Positions 52,225 through 64,000 of a stretch of 64,000 nucleotides of DNA are shown piece after piece. Positions within the stretch are counted from its first letter, which is position 1. Every line of letters begins with the position of its first letter. The translations under genes were made by a program, and so were the position numbers. The notes under the pieces are model-generated. The model was not told the DNA's origin and searched no databases. It was given only the letters and a program-made list of their open reading frames with translations. The stretch is from Anisakis pegreffii (taxonomy: Eukaryota; Nematoda; Chromadorea; Rhabditida; Anisakidae). Location: assembly GCA_035041965.1 (NCBI GenBank), contig JAPYMA010000350.1, positions 1-64,000 on the forward strand, given 5' to 3'.

Positions 52225-52422
52225 TCAGCTTTGAATATGCTCCTGGGGTGCCACATATTCATTGTACTTCTTGCGCAGTCTAGTTTCATGGAAGTACTGC
52301 GCCTCTCCGGCCCATTTCTGTGCCTCAATCTGAGTTCGCACTTCGATGAGAGAGACTCTCTGGTCAGATTGAAATGTTTTGTGTTTCCATTGTTTGGTCT
52401 TCTTTTGAGGCCATGAATACAG
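52225..52422 (-). CDS. Unrecognised terminal exon, 65 codons
   Basis: On the minus strand a TAAACAG acceptor is followed from 52422 by an open frame of 65 codons with strongly protein-like, charged composition (WPQKKTKQWKHKTF, LIEVRTQIEAQKWAGEAQYF, RLRKKYNEYV) and a TGA at 52225-52227. The frame is closed upstream by a TAA at 52441-52443, so it would be a last exon. I do not recognise the family. Upstream exons were not found. They should lie between 52423 and about 55000 on the minus strand. Confidence 0.35.
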   Translation of the reverse strand: MYSWPQKKTKQWKHKTFQSDQRVSLIEVRTQIEAQKWAGEAQYFHETRLRKKYNEYVAPQEHIQS

Positions 52423-52779
52423 CTGTTTAGAAGATTTCTCTTAAGAGCTAACATTATATCAAGTACACGTGATATGATTTTGCCAGATGAATGAAATAAG
52501 CTTCCTGTGAATGAACTCATATTCAAGTTCAGCTTTATTTATTGCACATTCATTGATGATTATGCAGAGATATTTCAATATTTGTAACATTGCTGTGAAA
52601 GTATGTGGATTATATATGTACATGAAATAAATTCTTTATTAATCTGTTGTTGTATTTATAGCACATATCAATACAGATTCTCTTTTATTACGAGTCAAAA
52701 TGAGTGAGGAAGGTAACGTCTGCATCAAATAGAGGTTAACGTATAAAGAACAATATAACGAGCGTGAAGCAAAATGTAT
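52423..52779. other. Spacer with half of a direct repeat
   Basis: The block around 52626-52675 (GTATTTATAGCACATATCAATACA) recurs at about 53533-53583, with related flanks (AATAAA...TTATTAAT). No gene was recognised. Confidence 0.5.
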
Positions 52780-52863
52780 TGCACGGAGTGGGGTTCGAAC
52801 CCACGCATCGATTACGATACCAGAACTTAAGTCTGGCGCCTTAGACCACTCGGCCATCCGTGC
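52780..52863 (-). tRNA. tRNA-Leu (anticodon TAA)
   Basis: An 84-nt class II cloverleaf on the minus strand: acceptor GCACGGA/TCCGTGC, D-loop GGCCGAGTGGTCTAAGGC, anticodon stem CCAGA/TCTGG around CTTAAGT (anticodon TAA), a variable arm and T-arm GTGGG-TTCGAAC-CCCAC, with discriminator A. There is no intron. Confidence 0.95.
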
Positions 52864-55278
52864 GTACCCACAATGCGTCACATTGGTTAGACGAAATTGA
52901 ATTAGTGATTGTTAATCTTAAGTGCATCCTTTAAAAAATTTTTCGAAATTCGAACACTAAATATTTTTCATGACATAAAGCTTCAAAAATAAATTTTTCT
53001 ATAGTGTTTAGACCACTAAAAGCGACCAATTTCATGAAACAATTTCTCTCAATCGTCTCACTTTCCTCAATCGAAGTAGCGCATTTCCAGAAATAGAAAC
53101 TCTTAAACTATTTTTAATTACATTGCAAATTATGTTGTTTTAAAACAACTTAAATTATCTATTATTAGATATCAGAAGTTTTTATGCGCATTTATTCAAA
53201 TTCAATACATGAATATGAAGAATACCAACCATCCATCATTAATTATTATATCTTTCCCCTTAAGTATCAGAGTATAATTTACCTCGAACCGTTCTCATCT
53301 TGTTTTTCAATAGCATGCATTCCAATGTACTCTACAAAGATCTTTTTATTCTCATTTTAAAGATTATGAACCTTATTGTGACAACTATAAAGCCATGTTA
53401 TTAGCAGTAATTTTAATCACTGCTAACAAGGTAGATTTATAATTGTCATAATAATAACACTGCAGATATTTCATCGCTCGTAATATAGTTCATATAGTTG
53501 CAAAAGCACATTTGATTAATTGTACATCAAATAAACTTGATATTAATTAGTTGCCGTATTTATAGCACATATCAATACAAAATCCGTCTTAATAATAGCC
53601 TAATAACAAGCTGAATACTGGTTGTTTAATGATGATATTGCAAATAAATTATAACCATATCTACGTTTTGAATGTACTTTATATTAACGCTGCGTTCTGT
53701 GGCGATGATCAACAGATATAAACAAATTTGAATAGCACGATAAAGAATTACTTATTTATTCATTTAGATACTAACAACTTTCTCAGAAAGAACAAACAAT
53801 GGGATAGATACATTCTAGTTTTAAAACAAATTAAGAGAGGAGAAAATATCTTCACTCGGTTTTAACACAACACCAGGTCTAGTTGAAAGTCAATGAAAGA
53901 ACACCAATAAAGTCACACGTCCACAGAATGAGAAAATTTAAGTATGTACAAGAACTGAAAATAAATATCTTATCAGAATAATAATACAAACGGTCTTATT
54001 GATGAATTAATTTAATAAACAACACTTAACTTCTATAGAATTACAGAATTATTGTTAAACGTTATTATTAATCATATAATTTTATTAATTTGTAAGTACT
54101 AAACACTTGCGATCACATAAATCAGTTGATCAGTTAGGAGGAAACAATAATATATACGTGATGATCATATGCTATAAACGTTATGATCATATGTTATGAT
54201 CATACCTCGTAATAAAATCATCATTACTATTATTTAATATTATGCAGTGAAAGATGAGATCCACAACAGACACGACAGTGATATTATAAGATTATCAATG
54301 AAGACAGCAGTAATGATTAAAGACAGAGTTAATATGATACATTGATAATACTGATTAGAATAGTGTTAGATGAGATTACGTTAGAAGTGGATATCCGACT
54401 TTGATGCACGCAGTCGAACGACAAATATACGAGATGAAGACGTATTGAATAAAGTATTATTCAACGCGCAAAATATTAATCTGATCGAATCGGATGGTTC
54501 GATTGATGCAGGTATTCCGTGTGATCCATGTATGATTATTACTTTTGAAGTTTTCATCTTTATGGTACAGTGATTATGCGCAACGTGTTTATGTGTGCCG
54601 AACCTGAAACACGTCTTAATTCATTCACCATACTAAACACAGTACGCGACGGGTTGTCGTCGCTGCTTCGCTATGTCACGAGCTTAAAGACCGAATGTTT
54701 CGGATGAATTGCTGCGTGCCTAACAAGGGAAGGTCACGAACTTACCCGCACGTTTCGGGATGAAATATATATCATGTTGTAGATATCGTCGAGCTGATCA
54801 CGAATATGTAAAGCATTTTTGCGAAACACAAAGGGGAAGCAAAAAGAGTGGAATGAGCCTTACGAGGCTTCAATGGGGGCAAATTCTTCTCCCGAAACGA
54901 TCATCGCCAAAACTTGCCATTCCATAGCAATCAATTGTTGTATTTAGTTATCAAAGATTTGTAAATGCTTCAACTGAATGCAAAACACGTACCAGTAGTA
55001 AAATTCGGGTAACAATAAGTAAATGATGCAATGGAAATGTTCTAGATGAATTTTAGATTTTTAGTAGGGATGTGTGACGAGCGATTTCGAACTGATAGTA
55101 AAATTTTTGCAGTTAAGAACTTAAATGAGGCACCCAATATGAGATACCGAGGAGATCTTAGAGCAACATGACTATTATCAACGAACATAACGCTATCAGC
55201 ACTGATAATGATAATGAAGATAGCATCACTGATAATGCTGAAGATAATAATCACCTTTCCATTTTCCCTTCGAAGTAC
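52864..55278. other. AT-rich region downstream of pyruvate kinase
   Basis: It contains the second half of a direct repeat (53533-53583), a foldback at 53372-53455 and TATGATCATA-type palindromes at 54160-54205. A plus open segment at about 54391-54550 reads WISDFDARSRTTNIRDEDVL after a GAAG acceptor. It looks protein-like but is unrecognised and has no convincing donor. The missing last exon of pyruvate kinase was searched for here and not found. Confidence 0.4.
53372..53455. repeat. Foldback palindrome
   Basis: The arms TTATTGTGACAACTATAAA and TTTATAATTGTCATAATAA, then TTAGCAGT/ACTGCTAA, enclose a loop of about 10 bases. It is 84 bp in total, of the miniature-transposon type. Confidence 0.75.
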
Positions 55279-58200
55279 CAGTGATAACAATCAGCAAGTC
55301 TCCAGTATTAAAGACTCGTCTTCTTTTACCGCAAGTTATTCCGTGTAGTACACGATTTTCGATATCCGTTTGCCAGTCGACGTTGTTTACACCTAGAAAT
55401 AAGCAATATAAATGATAATAATGATAGCAATAACAATAATGACAAATGAACGAACCTCCATGATACAATGGAAGTACACCACGCCACAGGTGCAGTTGCC
55501 GAGCGATTGCATGATCTGTACAAATGGCGAGTATTGGTACTGGAGGTCTGTATCTTGAGATCAGACTCGCAGATCTATAAGTTTCATTCTTCAAAGTGGT
55601 AACAACAATAACGATTGTGAAAATGATAATAATGATAACACAGCGATAGCAATCATAATGGTAAAAATAGTAATGAATAAAATAACAAAAATTAACCTCC
55701 CACTGTGGGTCAAGCAAATGATTCCTTTTGCCTCACAAGATTCTGCAGCGGAAACAGCAGCGATCGCAATGGTGTGTGCTTCATCAGTTGGTAGCTTGGT
55801 GACTTTCAACAACTCTTCGAAATATCTCGCGTAATAAACCGTCGATTCGGCTTCTCGACAGATCTTTAATGGAATTTTTTGGAGAAAAGTTTTCTTATTC
55901 AATGAGAATAATGAAAGTGATAACGATGGTATAAACAATCAATCGTACATGATCCATTGTAGCAAGTGCCTCCACTGGATAGTCACCCTTCGCCGTCTCA
56001 CCACTTAACATCACGCAATCAACACCATCCAACACCGCATTCGCGACGTCACTTCCTCAATTTTCATTTGTCATTCACGACAATGATATTTCTAATGATA
56101 ACGAAAACAATCACAATGAGAAGCACCTTCAGCACGTGTGGGTCTTGGCTTATGTATCATTGATTCGAGCATCTGTGTGGCACATATAACCGGTTTACCG
56201 TATCGATTACATTTTGCGATCAACATCTTTTGCACAAGAAACACCTTCTCAGCTGGTATTTCTATACCGAGATCACCACGCGCTACCATTACACCATCCG
56301 ATTCGGCAATTATATCTTCAGCACTGAAATTTTCGATCTTTTATTAGCATTCATTCACTTATTAATTTTATACATTTACTATAATCACTTATATATCACT
56401 GAACACGGACACTGAGAGTGGCTTAGATTGCTCGAATAGTGATCCTGAGTAAAAGATGTTACGCACGGGTAGAACGAATACTTCTTAGAGAAGTCGGTTT
56501 ATGATCAGAGCTGGATTAAGGGCTCCCGACCGCAACCGCAAGAGCCTGTCCAATCGGAAATCTCAGCAAACCGAACTTCGATTACCATCGATCGAAAGTT
56601 GACCGATGCTCAAAATTTGCCTGGCGGGGGGCGCCACAAAAATCTTGCGGTTCCTAACACCATTTGTGATGAATGCAGAGTAATAAAATGAATTTCATTA
56701 CTTCTCAACTCCTTGTTGATTTTCAATTTTGGCGATAACTTTGATGTGTTTTCCCGTTTCACCGAGTGCACGACGTATCTGACGGATTCCCTCACCGCTA
56801 CGTGCGAATGACGCGAACACTATATCAATACCCTGAAATAACAACTTGCATTACATAGAACTGCTAAGTGCTAAAGTAAAACGATTATACATCGATAAAC
56901 ACCACATAGGAACTGTCCTATCAGTGGTGAACACGCACTTGTTCAATGCCAAATTTCAGGTCGTCAATATCTTTCTCGGTAACTGCCGGCAGATCCACTC
57001 GTGTTCCAGGCAAATTCACACCTTTCCGACTACCCAGCATGCCACCATTTTCAACGGTACATGTCAATGAATTTTTACCTGCAACCGTTTAAGAAGTCAT
57101 TACATATTGTTATTCATTCTCATAAAAGCCCTCATGGTGTGTGTGTGTGAGTAATCAGGGTGAAGAGAACATGATTTGATTTGGAATAAATCAGCATGTC
57201 GATCATTCATCACGTTCAATCGAGTACTACTCGATCAAGGGACCTACCGTTTCATCAATGTTGAGGATCATGAGATGAAAACCAAAAATTACCTTTTTGT
57301 GAAATTTTCGAACTTCAGTCATTTGCAACTCTATGAAAAAGCTTAAGGGAGTTGAAAGGCCGAACTAAGCACTCAAAGGAACTATTTGCACGGCTCAATT
57401 CCTATTTATTCCTAGTTTTATGTAAGTTTTAAGATACTACTGTGAAGTTCAGGTCGACTGAGTTCCATCTGCACCTCCCTGCCCTGATGGTTGGCTATAA
57501 ACCTGATGAAACTCACCAATTTCATTGACCAACAACGAGATAAGACCGTCATCGATGAAAATTCTCGAGCCTTCTTTCAAAACTTTTACGATATTCACGT
57601 AATCAACGAAAATATTCACTGATGTACATGAGTTTTGGAATTTTGGATCAGTTGTTATGATTACTGATGAACCTTTTTTCAACTCTACTTCAGCTTGCAC
57701 ACCCTTTAAGTTTAATTACATTTCAATGATATTATTATCCTTATCAAAGCAGTAATATTACAGCTATCAATATCATTGTTAATATTATTTGCGGTCTTTC
57801 ATTATGGTAACAACTTTGATTCATTACTAGTGAAGATCATTCAAACTGATCAAGTGATAATGATGAAATCAACAAATACAACATCTGAATATGTTAGCGA
57901 TAATATCAACATTAGAACAGCAACAATAACAATTAAAAACAAGCCTCTGCCAGAATACCAGTTCTGATTTCAGGACCTTTAGTGTCCAAAGCGATTGCAA
58001 CAATACGTGAATCTGTCAGCGAACTAACCGCTTCACGTATATTCGCAATTGTTTCTGCATGATACTGAAATTCATTGCATTCATTTGTCTCATTTCTTTA
58101 AAAATCGTCTAAATAATTTATGAATAATAATTATATGAATAGACGATTATAACTGTGAATACATATGGCGATATAATGGCAGAGAACCTCACCTCATGAG

Positions 58201-58482
58201 TTCCGTGACTAAAATTCAATCTCGCAATACCCAATCCATTTGTGATCATCGTTCGTAACATGTCCACACTCCTACATGCCGGCCCTGGAACTCGTTCATG
58301 GTCCATTGAAAACGTTTCATAATTATGCACAATAAATGTTAATGTTAATAATATCAATAAGGACCATATCGAAACAAGATAAACCAACCAACAGTGCAAA
58401 TAATGCCCGTTTTACGGAATACATGCGTTGTATCCTTAAGTTTCAGCGCACTTAAATATTCCAATTGCGTTCCTCTGGGCAT
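55279..58482 (-). CDS. pyk: Pyruvate kinase, last exon not found
   Basis: The minus-strand exons, 5' to 3', are 58482-58389, 58284-58193, 58064-57945, 57703-57517, 57078-56939, 56832-56702, 56323-56127, 56055-55949, 55863-55697, 55574-55456, 55392-55279. They give 489 codons, and every phase fits. Motifs in order: [35 protein letters not shown] (substrate and K+ site), [23 protein letters not shown] (catalytic Lys), [22 protein letters not shown] and [27 protein letters not shown], and finally [10 protein letters not shown]. The enzyme makes ATP and pyruvate from phosphoenolpyruvate in the cytosol. The final 15-20 residues (normally WRPGSG-TNT-R) are missing; the donor at 55278 is good, but no matching exon is visible down to 54000. 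Intron 3 uses a GC donor. The start ATG follows an in-frame TAA, so it may be the true start or the edge of an exon. Confidence 0.9.
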
Positions 58483-61400
58483 CTTTTATTTTCAATTGTT
58501 TGCTTGTCTTCTCTGACTGAAATTGTTGATTATAACAACGAATATGATAATAACAATAATTATAGCACTAATAACATATATCACGCGGACACTCGCAACA
58601 CTGACATCGAATAGTATCATAGCAATATTGATAACAATGATAATGAAACAGATCGGTATATGATATTACAAGTTACTTGACGACACACAATAATAGCACG
58701 AGCAAAATGTTGTCAGATGGCATCCATTCGATGTATAAATGAATCGCCTGCAAACGTATGATGCAGATTCTTTGAAAACGCTGATCTCAGTCCTCAATGC
58801 CTCAAACACAACAATACTGATAATATAATCTGCATGTTTAAACATTCGAAAGGCAATAACTTTCGTATGACTTGGTCATGAAAAAAACCCACTTCCTGTT
58901 GAAAAAGAACTTTTAATAATAGCAGACTTTATCGTGCTTAAAGTCAGCGAGACTCGATTAGGTTACGACAGATTTAGATTGACATTTGGAGAGAAGTTCG
59001 TCAATTTTGCAGTAAACTGCTATGATTATAACAACGATAGTAATTATATGCAATAATCATGCTCAATAAAAGGTATCATAATCAACTGAAAAAATAGCGA
59101 TATTCATGGAAAACATCAACACTATGAACTGATATGTGAACGCATGAGGTGAAATGGATAAGATTCAATGAAATTACATTGAATAGATTATATGACGGAG
59201 CAATCGTGCAATGCGAACATAATTCTATCACTTATGTATGCAGCCATAATGAACCGAGACGTGCGTCATGGAAAATTGGGAAAACCGAAAAAGAATGTGA
59301 AATATGCAAGGAATTCATGCGTAATGAATTCATTTTCATTGCGATCATTTTTGGGAAATACTCATTGCAAAGACTGCAAAGACGGAAAATTGATCATTCT
59401 TTCTGTCCCACTCACATTTCTGAGTCGTGAGATTTTTCATTATCAAAAAAAAACCTCATTCAGATATTCGTTAATTGTCAAATGAAGCTCATTATGAACA
59501 TATGCCTTCTTATGATTACTGTAACCACGCATTTTATTCAGCTAATTTGAAAATTCTTCTTTTCCGTAAATAGCGAAGTTAGGTTTCAAAAGTGATTTCA
59601 ACGTCAGCTTATCAGTAAGATATCTGCTATCACAGTGGTTATCACTGCTATTTTTTCAGTCCATTATTCGCTTATCGCATAACATTGAGCAGTAGATTTG
59701 CTAGTTGCTTCACCATTTTGTTCATCATTCGTTGTCAACGATATTGGCCATTGTAAAGTGCCACATTCAATTTTATCACTCACAGACGATTAGCAGAATG
59801 AATTGGACAACAAATCCATTTTCTGACTTTTTATATGCAGATAAAAATTATTTCCGAGAGCCTCATTCTCGCGTTCCATCCTAAAAGCTTTTCATGCAAA
59901 TGAGTGCAGTTGAATGAATATGTAATTTGAATTTTTCTCCGTTGAACGAATCAAAATCATCGTTAAAGTCATTTGACCATAACTAACCAAGATAACTGCG
60001 ATGATGCGATTGCCTGAAGAGACGATAACTCTCGTTCTGTTAGGTTTTGTGCATCACTACGAAAATCAATAAAATGCTTTGATGTGGAGAAAAATTGTTT
60101 GATTGCGAAAATTTGATTCATTCACATTTGAATTTATTTGGTCGAGATGAACTGGTCGATAACGATGGTAACAAAAGGGAAGAACTTTTCGTGAAATCAA
60201 TACAGCTCGTTTGAATCGTGAAAATCTCGAATTTTCTCGTGGTCATTGGAGAGCAAATTGAGCTGAATGACGAAATTGAATATTTGAACGAAACTGAAGA
60301 GTTCAAAACATTCGGATACTCACTGGTTGTGGAATAAATATATATTATATTTATTCCAAAACTCACTGGTTGCGGAATAAAATTACATTCATTCCTAGGG
60401 GCTTTTAGTTGCTCGTATAAATCACTTCATCGTTATATAAGGAATATTATTTGAGGAAAAAAAATGTTATTTGAGCATTTTCTCTTACTGAAGAAGGAAA
60501 TATTCGAGAATTCCTTCCGAGATGCGCAGTGCAATTCATTGAAGATTAAAAGATCCAAATCAAGATTCCAAGCGCAAAATTCAAGAAAAATTCGTAAATT
60601 CTGTGCTTGGAAGGAACAAATAAGATCCAATTGCAACAGCCTTAAACAGATAATGAAGTTACCAGGCGATAGACTTGAATTGCAACAGACGTAAACAGAT
60701 AATGAAGATAATGAAATTACTGAACATGAAAAAAGCAATACTAAGGACGAATAATGAGCAAATGAGTGATTATCGTAATGAAGCACTTTAGGAATGAGAT
60801 AAGAGAGCCTCGATATGAGATAAATTTTGGTCAGATACGATATCAGTCGTGCGGTGACCAATTCGAAAGTATGCATCGAGAAATTGCATTCGGCTTATGA
60901 TCAAATGGCCTACGCAGACACTGAGATCATATTGCTTTAGATGTACTTACTTTAGATATCTTCAGATGTACTTACTTTAGATGAAATATTAATTGTAAGC
61001 ATATTTCATATGTAAAACCTGACTCTCCTGATATTGCTTGAATTTCTTAAAAGAATAAGGATATTCTCATTGAAATATGCAGTGTTCAAGGCAACTATCT
61101 GAAACACGAAAAAGCATCAATAAAAGCTACTGGTGAATGCAATCAACTACAGATTAAAGTTCTCCATCGCTATGGTGACTAATAGCAAAGCCAAGCGACA
61201 GTGAGAAATTAATTTCATGTGCATAACATTTATAATGACTGTGGAAGTGGGTGTTCCTTAGGAAAAGACACATACATACGTAAATTTTCATATGAGCCTG
61301 CGTCAGAGCCAAAAAAGCGCAAGTGCTCGAAAAATAATTGGCTTTTAAGTTAAGTTAAGTAAGGAATACGTTTTCTATTAGGTATTTGAGAAAAACGTTT

Positions 61401-63655
61401 ACTGAATGCAACATCAGCTGTTATATGATCAGTTCAAAATTTGACGACCAAACAATCCACTCGGAATCCGAAGTTCAGTATTCACCGAAAATTCTGAAAA
61501 TGTTCCGAGGTTCGGTCGGTCTCCATCACTAGAACATAGACTCGACGAGTGTGTGTGTGCCTCGATTAACTCAAGAAAAAATTTAGTGAAACAGGATAGC
61601 TTTTGTGATTAAACAGCTGATAATAGTAGCGAGTCAGAAATCAATTACAAATTGAAGTACTCCACTGCTATGATGAAGTACTTGATAGTGTGCTTGCAAT
61701 GGTGACTGATAGTAAGGCCATGCACCGATGAGAGGTGCAGTGCAGTTCATCGCAGAAACATTTTTTAAGATTATGCAACTGAATGGAATTTTAAAATAAA
61801 TAATCATCAAAATTCAGAGAATATCTCGGAAATAAAGGACACAGGCACATAATGGATTTAACTGAATGTGAGCAAACAAGATTCTGAACAGAACAAGTAT
61901 AACACTGTTGCAATGGGCATCTGAACAATCCAGGAATTCACAAGGTTATACGACGACAAACATATACAGAGAACATAAATGACAATGCGATGCATCCTTG
62001 AAAAATGAGCTCATTTAAAGACGTCTGGTGTGCTGTAGACGACTTCAGAATGGTCTCACTCAAAAAAAAAAGAATTCAGCAACAGATGGACATTTCACTC
62101 GCATAGTGAACAATACACGATGCAGCTGTGTTAAAGCCTAGCGGACGGACAAGTGCTTTACAATGAGAACTGAAAAATGACGAACCAAAAAATGCTCTAG
62201 TCTATGAATGAAACTGACACGAAAATCGCCTGAGTGCTTACACATGCACATATATTATGACCTTCTTATTGGGAAAAAGTTTTTGAATTATTGAAGCGTG
62301 GAGCTATTGTCTTTTATAGTTTATAGTTGGAATTTATGGTTTATATTGTTGATGTTTATATTTATAAAATTTATAGTTGAAATTTAATGTATTTATAGTT
62401 TATATTGCTATTTATAGTTGAAAAAAGCAGTTTCACAAATGAGACTGGTCCTAAAGACAAGGAATGCGCATTCATCTGACTTGAGAAGGAAGGAGTAATA
62501 AAAATAGATTTATAAATTCATGAAGTTGGATATATTGTAGGATATAACTTGCTGTGACAGATGATGATTGAATCAGTACATTGTCAGTTGTGCAAGGACA
62601 AATAATTGAGACTGTATTAATGCACCTACTGTAAAGTCAACGGTAATCCCTTGAAACCACAGAATATGCAGAACCGAAATAGCCTTTGAATCAAGAAAAT
62701 TCAAGACTCTCACAAATCATATTTGAGGGATTAAAGTCAATAAAATCAGGAGTGGGGATATGGTGCAGACGAGAAGTATGCGGGCCTTCATGAATCAAAA
62801 AAATATTCACTGAAGACGTTTGCTTACCGTGATTTGACTACTTTAGGTGGATGGATATAAAGCAGGATTGTTCACGAGGTGAATGAGATGACTATCGTTC
62901 AGTAGCTGTTTGAAACAGTATTAACTGTGCAGTAATCAATCAAAAAAAATTGCATTTCAACGAACTGTTCTATGGTTGTGATTGACATACGATAACAACA
63001 ATATCAATACTTGGTCTATCAAAACTCATCGATAAGAGCGCAGATGCACAATAAAACACGATGCGAACAAAAACAAGGATTTAAGCCTCAGAATTGAACA
63101 GGCATCAAGAATTCGTGCTAAAGAAAACATCGGATGGATTACGACAGAGATTGATGACATTTCGATACAGTAGCAGTTGGTCATATCCAACAACTGAAAG
63201 AAAATTAACAGATAAATAATTGGAATCGAAAAAGTTATCTCCGAGACAACAAACATGCAATCAACAGAACGGCAAAAACGTCTGATTGAAAAATGAAATC
63301 AAAAAAACGAGCAAACAATAAAATCAATCAAAAAAAAAAACCAGCTATATTGTGTTAGTTTTTGAGTACAAATTACCCGTATCGGATGTGAACAGAAAGA
63401 GTTCAATTGAAATGCGATCAAATGAAATCATCAAATTTCTCAGCAGCACAAAGAAAATTCAAAACAATTCAACAAAAAAAAGAACACTCAATCTCAAGGT
63501 CAATCACATTACTTATGGGAGATTGAAAGATTTATAGTGAAGTGCGGACAACGGACATTATAATTAATGGCGATAATCGCCCGATAGTTTTTGTGTTTTG
63601 AATGAATATTTTTAGGCGGAACATTTTCATTTGAAAACGTCTGCAAAAAATATTT
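58483..63655. other. AT-rich right-hand region without recognised gene
   Basis: 5.2 kb with no recognisable gene. Features seen are a perfect 29-bp palindrome around TGGAATAAATATA at 60336-60364 between two ACTCACTGGTTG copies, and diverged direct repeats (about 61136-61215 and 61640-61735, sharing ACTGATAGTAAGGCCA-like words). There are also TTTATAGTTGA repeats at 62310-62430, and poly-A runs at 62060 and 63330-63480. Open frames at 59149-59485 and 60433-60876 are short and compositionally random. Confidence 0.45.
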
Positions 63656-63961
63656 TCAACCAATGACGGAAACATAAATCTCACTAAAATCTGCTTCTTG
63701 AATGCATTTTGTAAGAGTGCTTCTCAAATTATGATCCAAAAGCGCCACCGCATTCTTAATGTTCTTATTGTGAGCAATATCATTCGAAACGCTTGATAAC
63801 TGATCCTCACAGGGATAATTCATTTGGAAATGTTTCTGAACAATATACCGTTCACTTGTGAAGACTTTCCTTCTTGAGCGCAAAGCAAACCCGCAATCTT
63901 GCACACATTTGGCTAGTTTTAGATCCCTTTCAATCAATGCTGAATACGATGAAATATTCAT
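63656..63961 (-). CDS. Unrecognised ORF near right edge, possibly a last exon
   Basis: About 101 codons on the minus strand end in a stop at 63656-63658. The composition is protein-like (KLAKCVQDCGFALRSRRKVF, NIKNAVALLDHNLRSTL), with four Cys and no membrane segment. TTTCTAG upstream of 63982 could be a splice acceptor, so it may be the terminal exon of a gene continuing past the window. I do not recognise the family. Confidence 0.35.
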   Translation of the reverse strand: MNISSYSALIERDLKLAKCVQDCGFALRSRRKVFTSERYIVQKHFQMNYPCEDQLSSVSNDIAHNKNIKNAVALLDHNLRSTLTKCIQEADFSEIYVSVIG

Positions 63962-64000
63962 CAGAAATATTTTTACTCTTGCTAGAAATCACTGACAAAG

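Noticed and set aside
52639..52881. 80-codon minus-strand ORF with MAEWSKAPDLSS
   Set aside because: It is the translation of the tRNA-Leu gene. Such frames are a well-known annotation artefact.

Overview
The window is nuclear DNA of a nematode, most probably a clade III (spirurid, filarial or ascarid type) parasite. This is an inference. It rests on about 35% GC, many introns of 50-500 bp with short GT/AG signals, likely spliced-leader acceptors just upstream of start codons, and a long RS-tailed cyclophilin of the Brugia CYP-1 type. Nothing in it looks bacterial or viral apart from transposon relics.

Layout. 1-3648: minus-strand relics of BEL/Pao-type LTR retrotransposons, including a membrane-anchored env-like fragment between two related LTRs. 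3880-4990: diverged tandem repeats. 5005-5076: tRNA-Ala(UGC). 5212-5676: relic of a LINE reverse-transcriptase C-terminus. 6499-7079: Penelope-like GIY-YIG relic. 7922-14092 (+): 13-exon SR-cyclophilin, 924 aa. 16562-19998 (-): divergent PP1-like phosphatase, 332 aa. 23395-28081 (+): Spindly, the kinetochore dynein/dynactin adaptor, 684 aa. 31369-35377 (+): SH2-tyrosine pseudokinase, 487 aa. 37097-41499 (+): gliotactin/neuroligin-like protein with an inactive cholinesterase domain, 749 aa. 42440-43865 (+): ribosomal protein uL23. 44463-45276 (+): Gemin7-like SMN-complex subunit. 49687-51864 (+): syntaxin, with a decayed partial copy just upstream. 52225-52422 (-): unrecognised last exon. 52780-52863 (-): tRNA-Leu(UAA). 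55279-58482 (-): pyruvate kinase, 11 exons found and the last one not found. The right end, 58483-64000, is AT-rich and nearly gene-free, with one ORF at the edge.

The genes are unrelated housekeeping or cell-biology genes and do not form an evident pathway. The exon models were built by hand: exon lengths and phases close exactly for cyclophilin, PP1, Spindly, the pseudokinase, the gliotactin-like gene, uL23, Gemin7 and the eleven pyruvate kinase exons. Introns and spacers hold short hAT-like non-autonomous elements and foldback palindromes. No previously undescribed defence or other system was found. The best leads are the triple-degenerate SH2 pseudokinase with a second kinase-tail exon, the Gemin7-like gene, the relic syntaxin duplication, the GC-AG intron in pyruvate kinase, and the duplicated intron block in the gliotactin-like gene.
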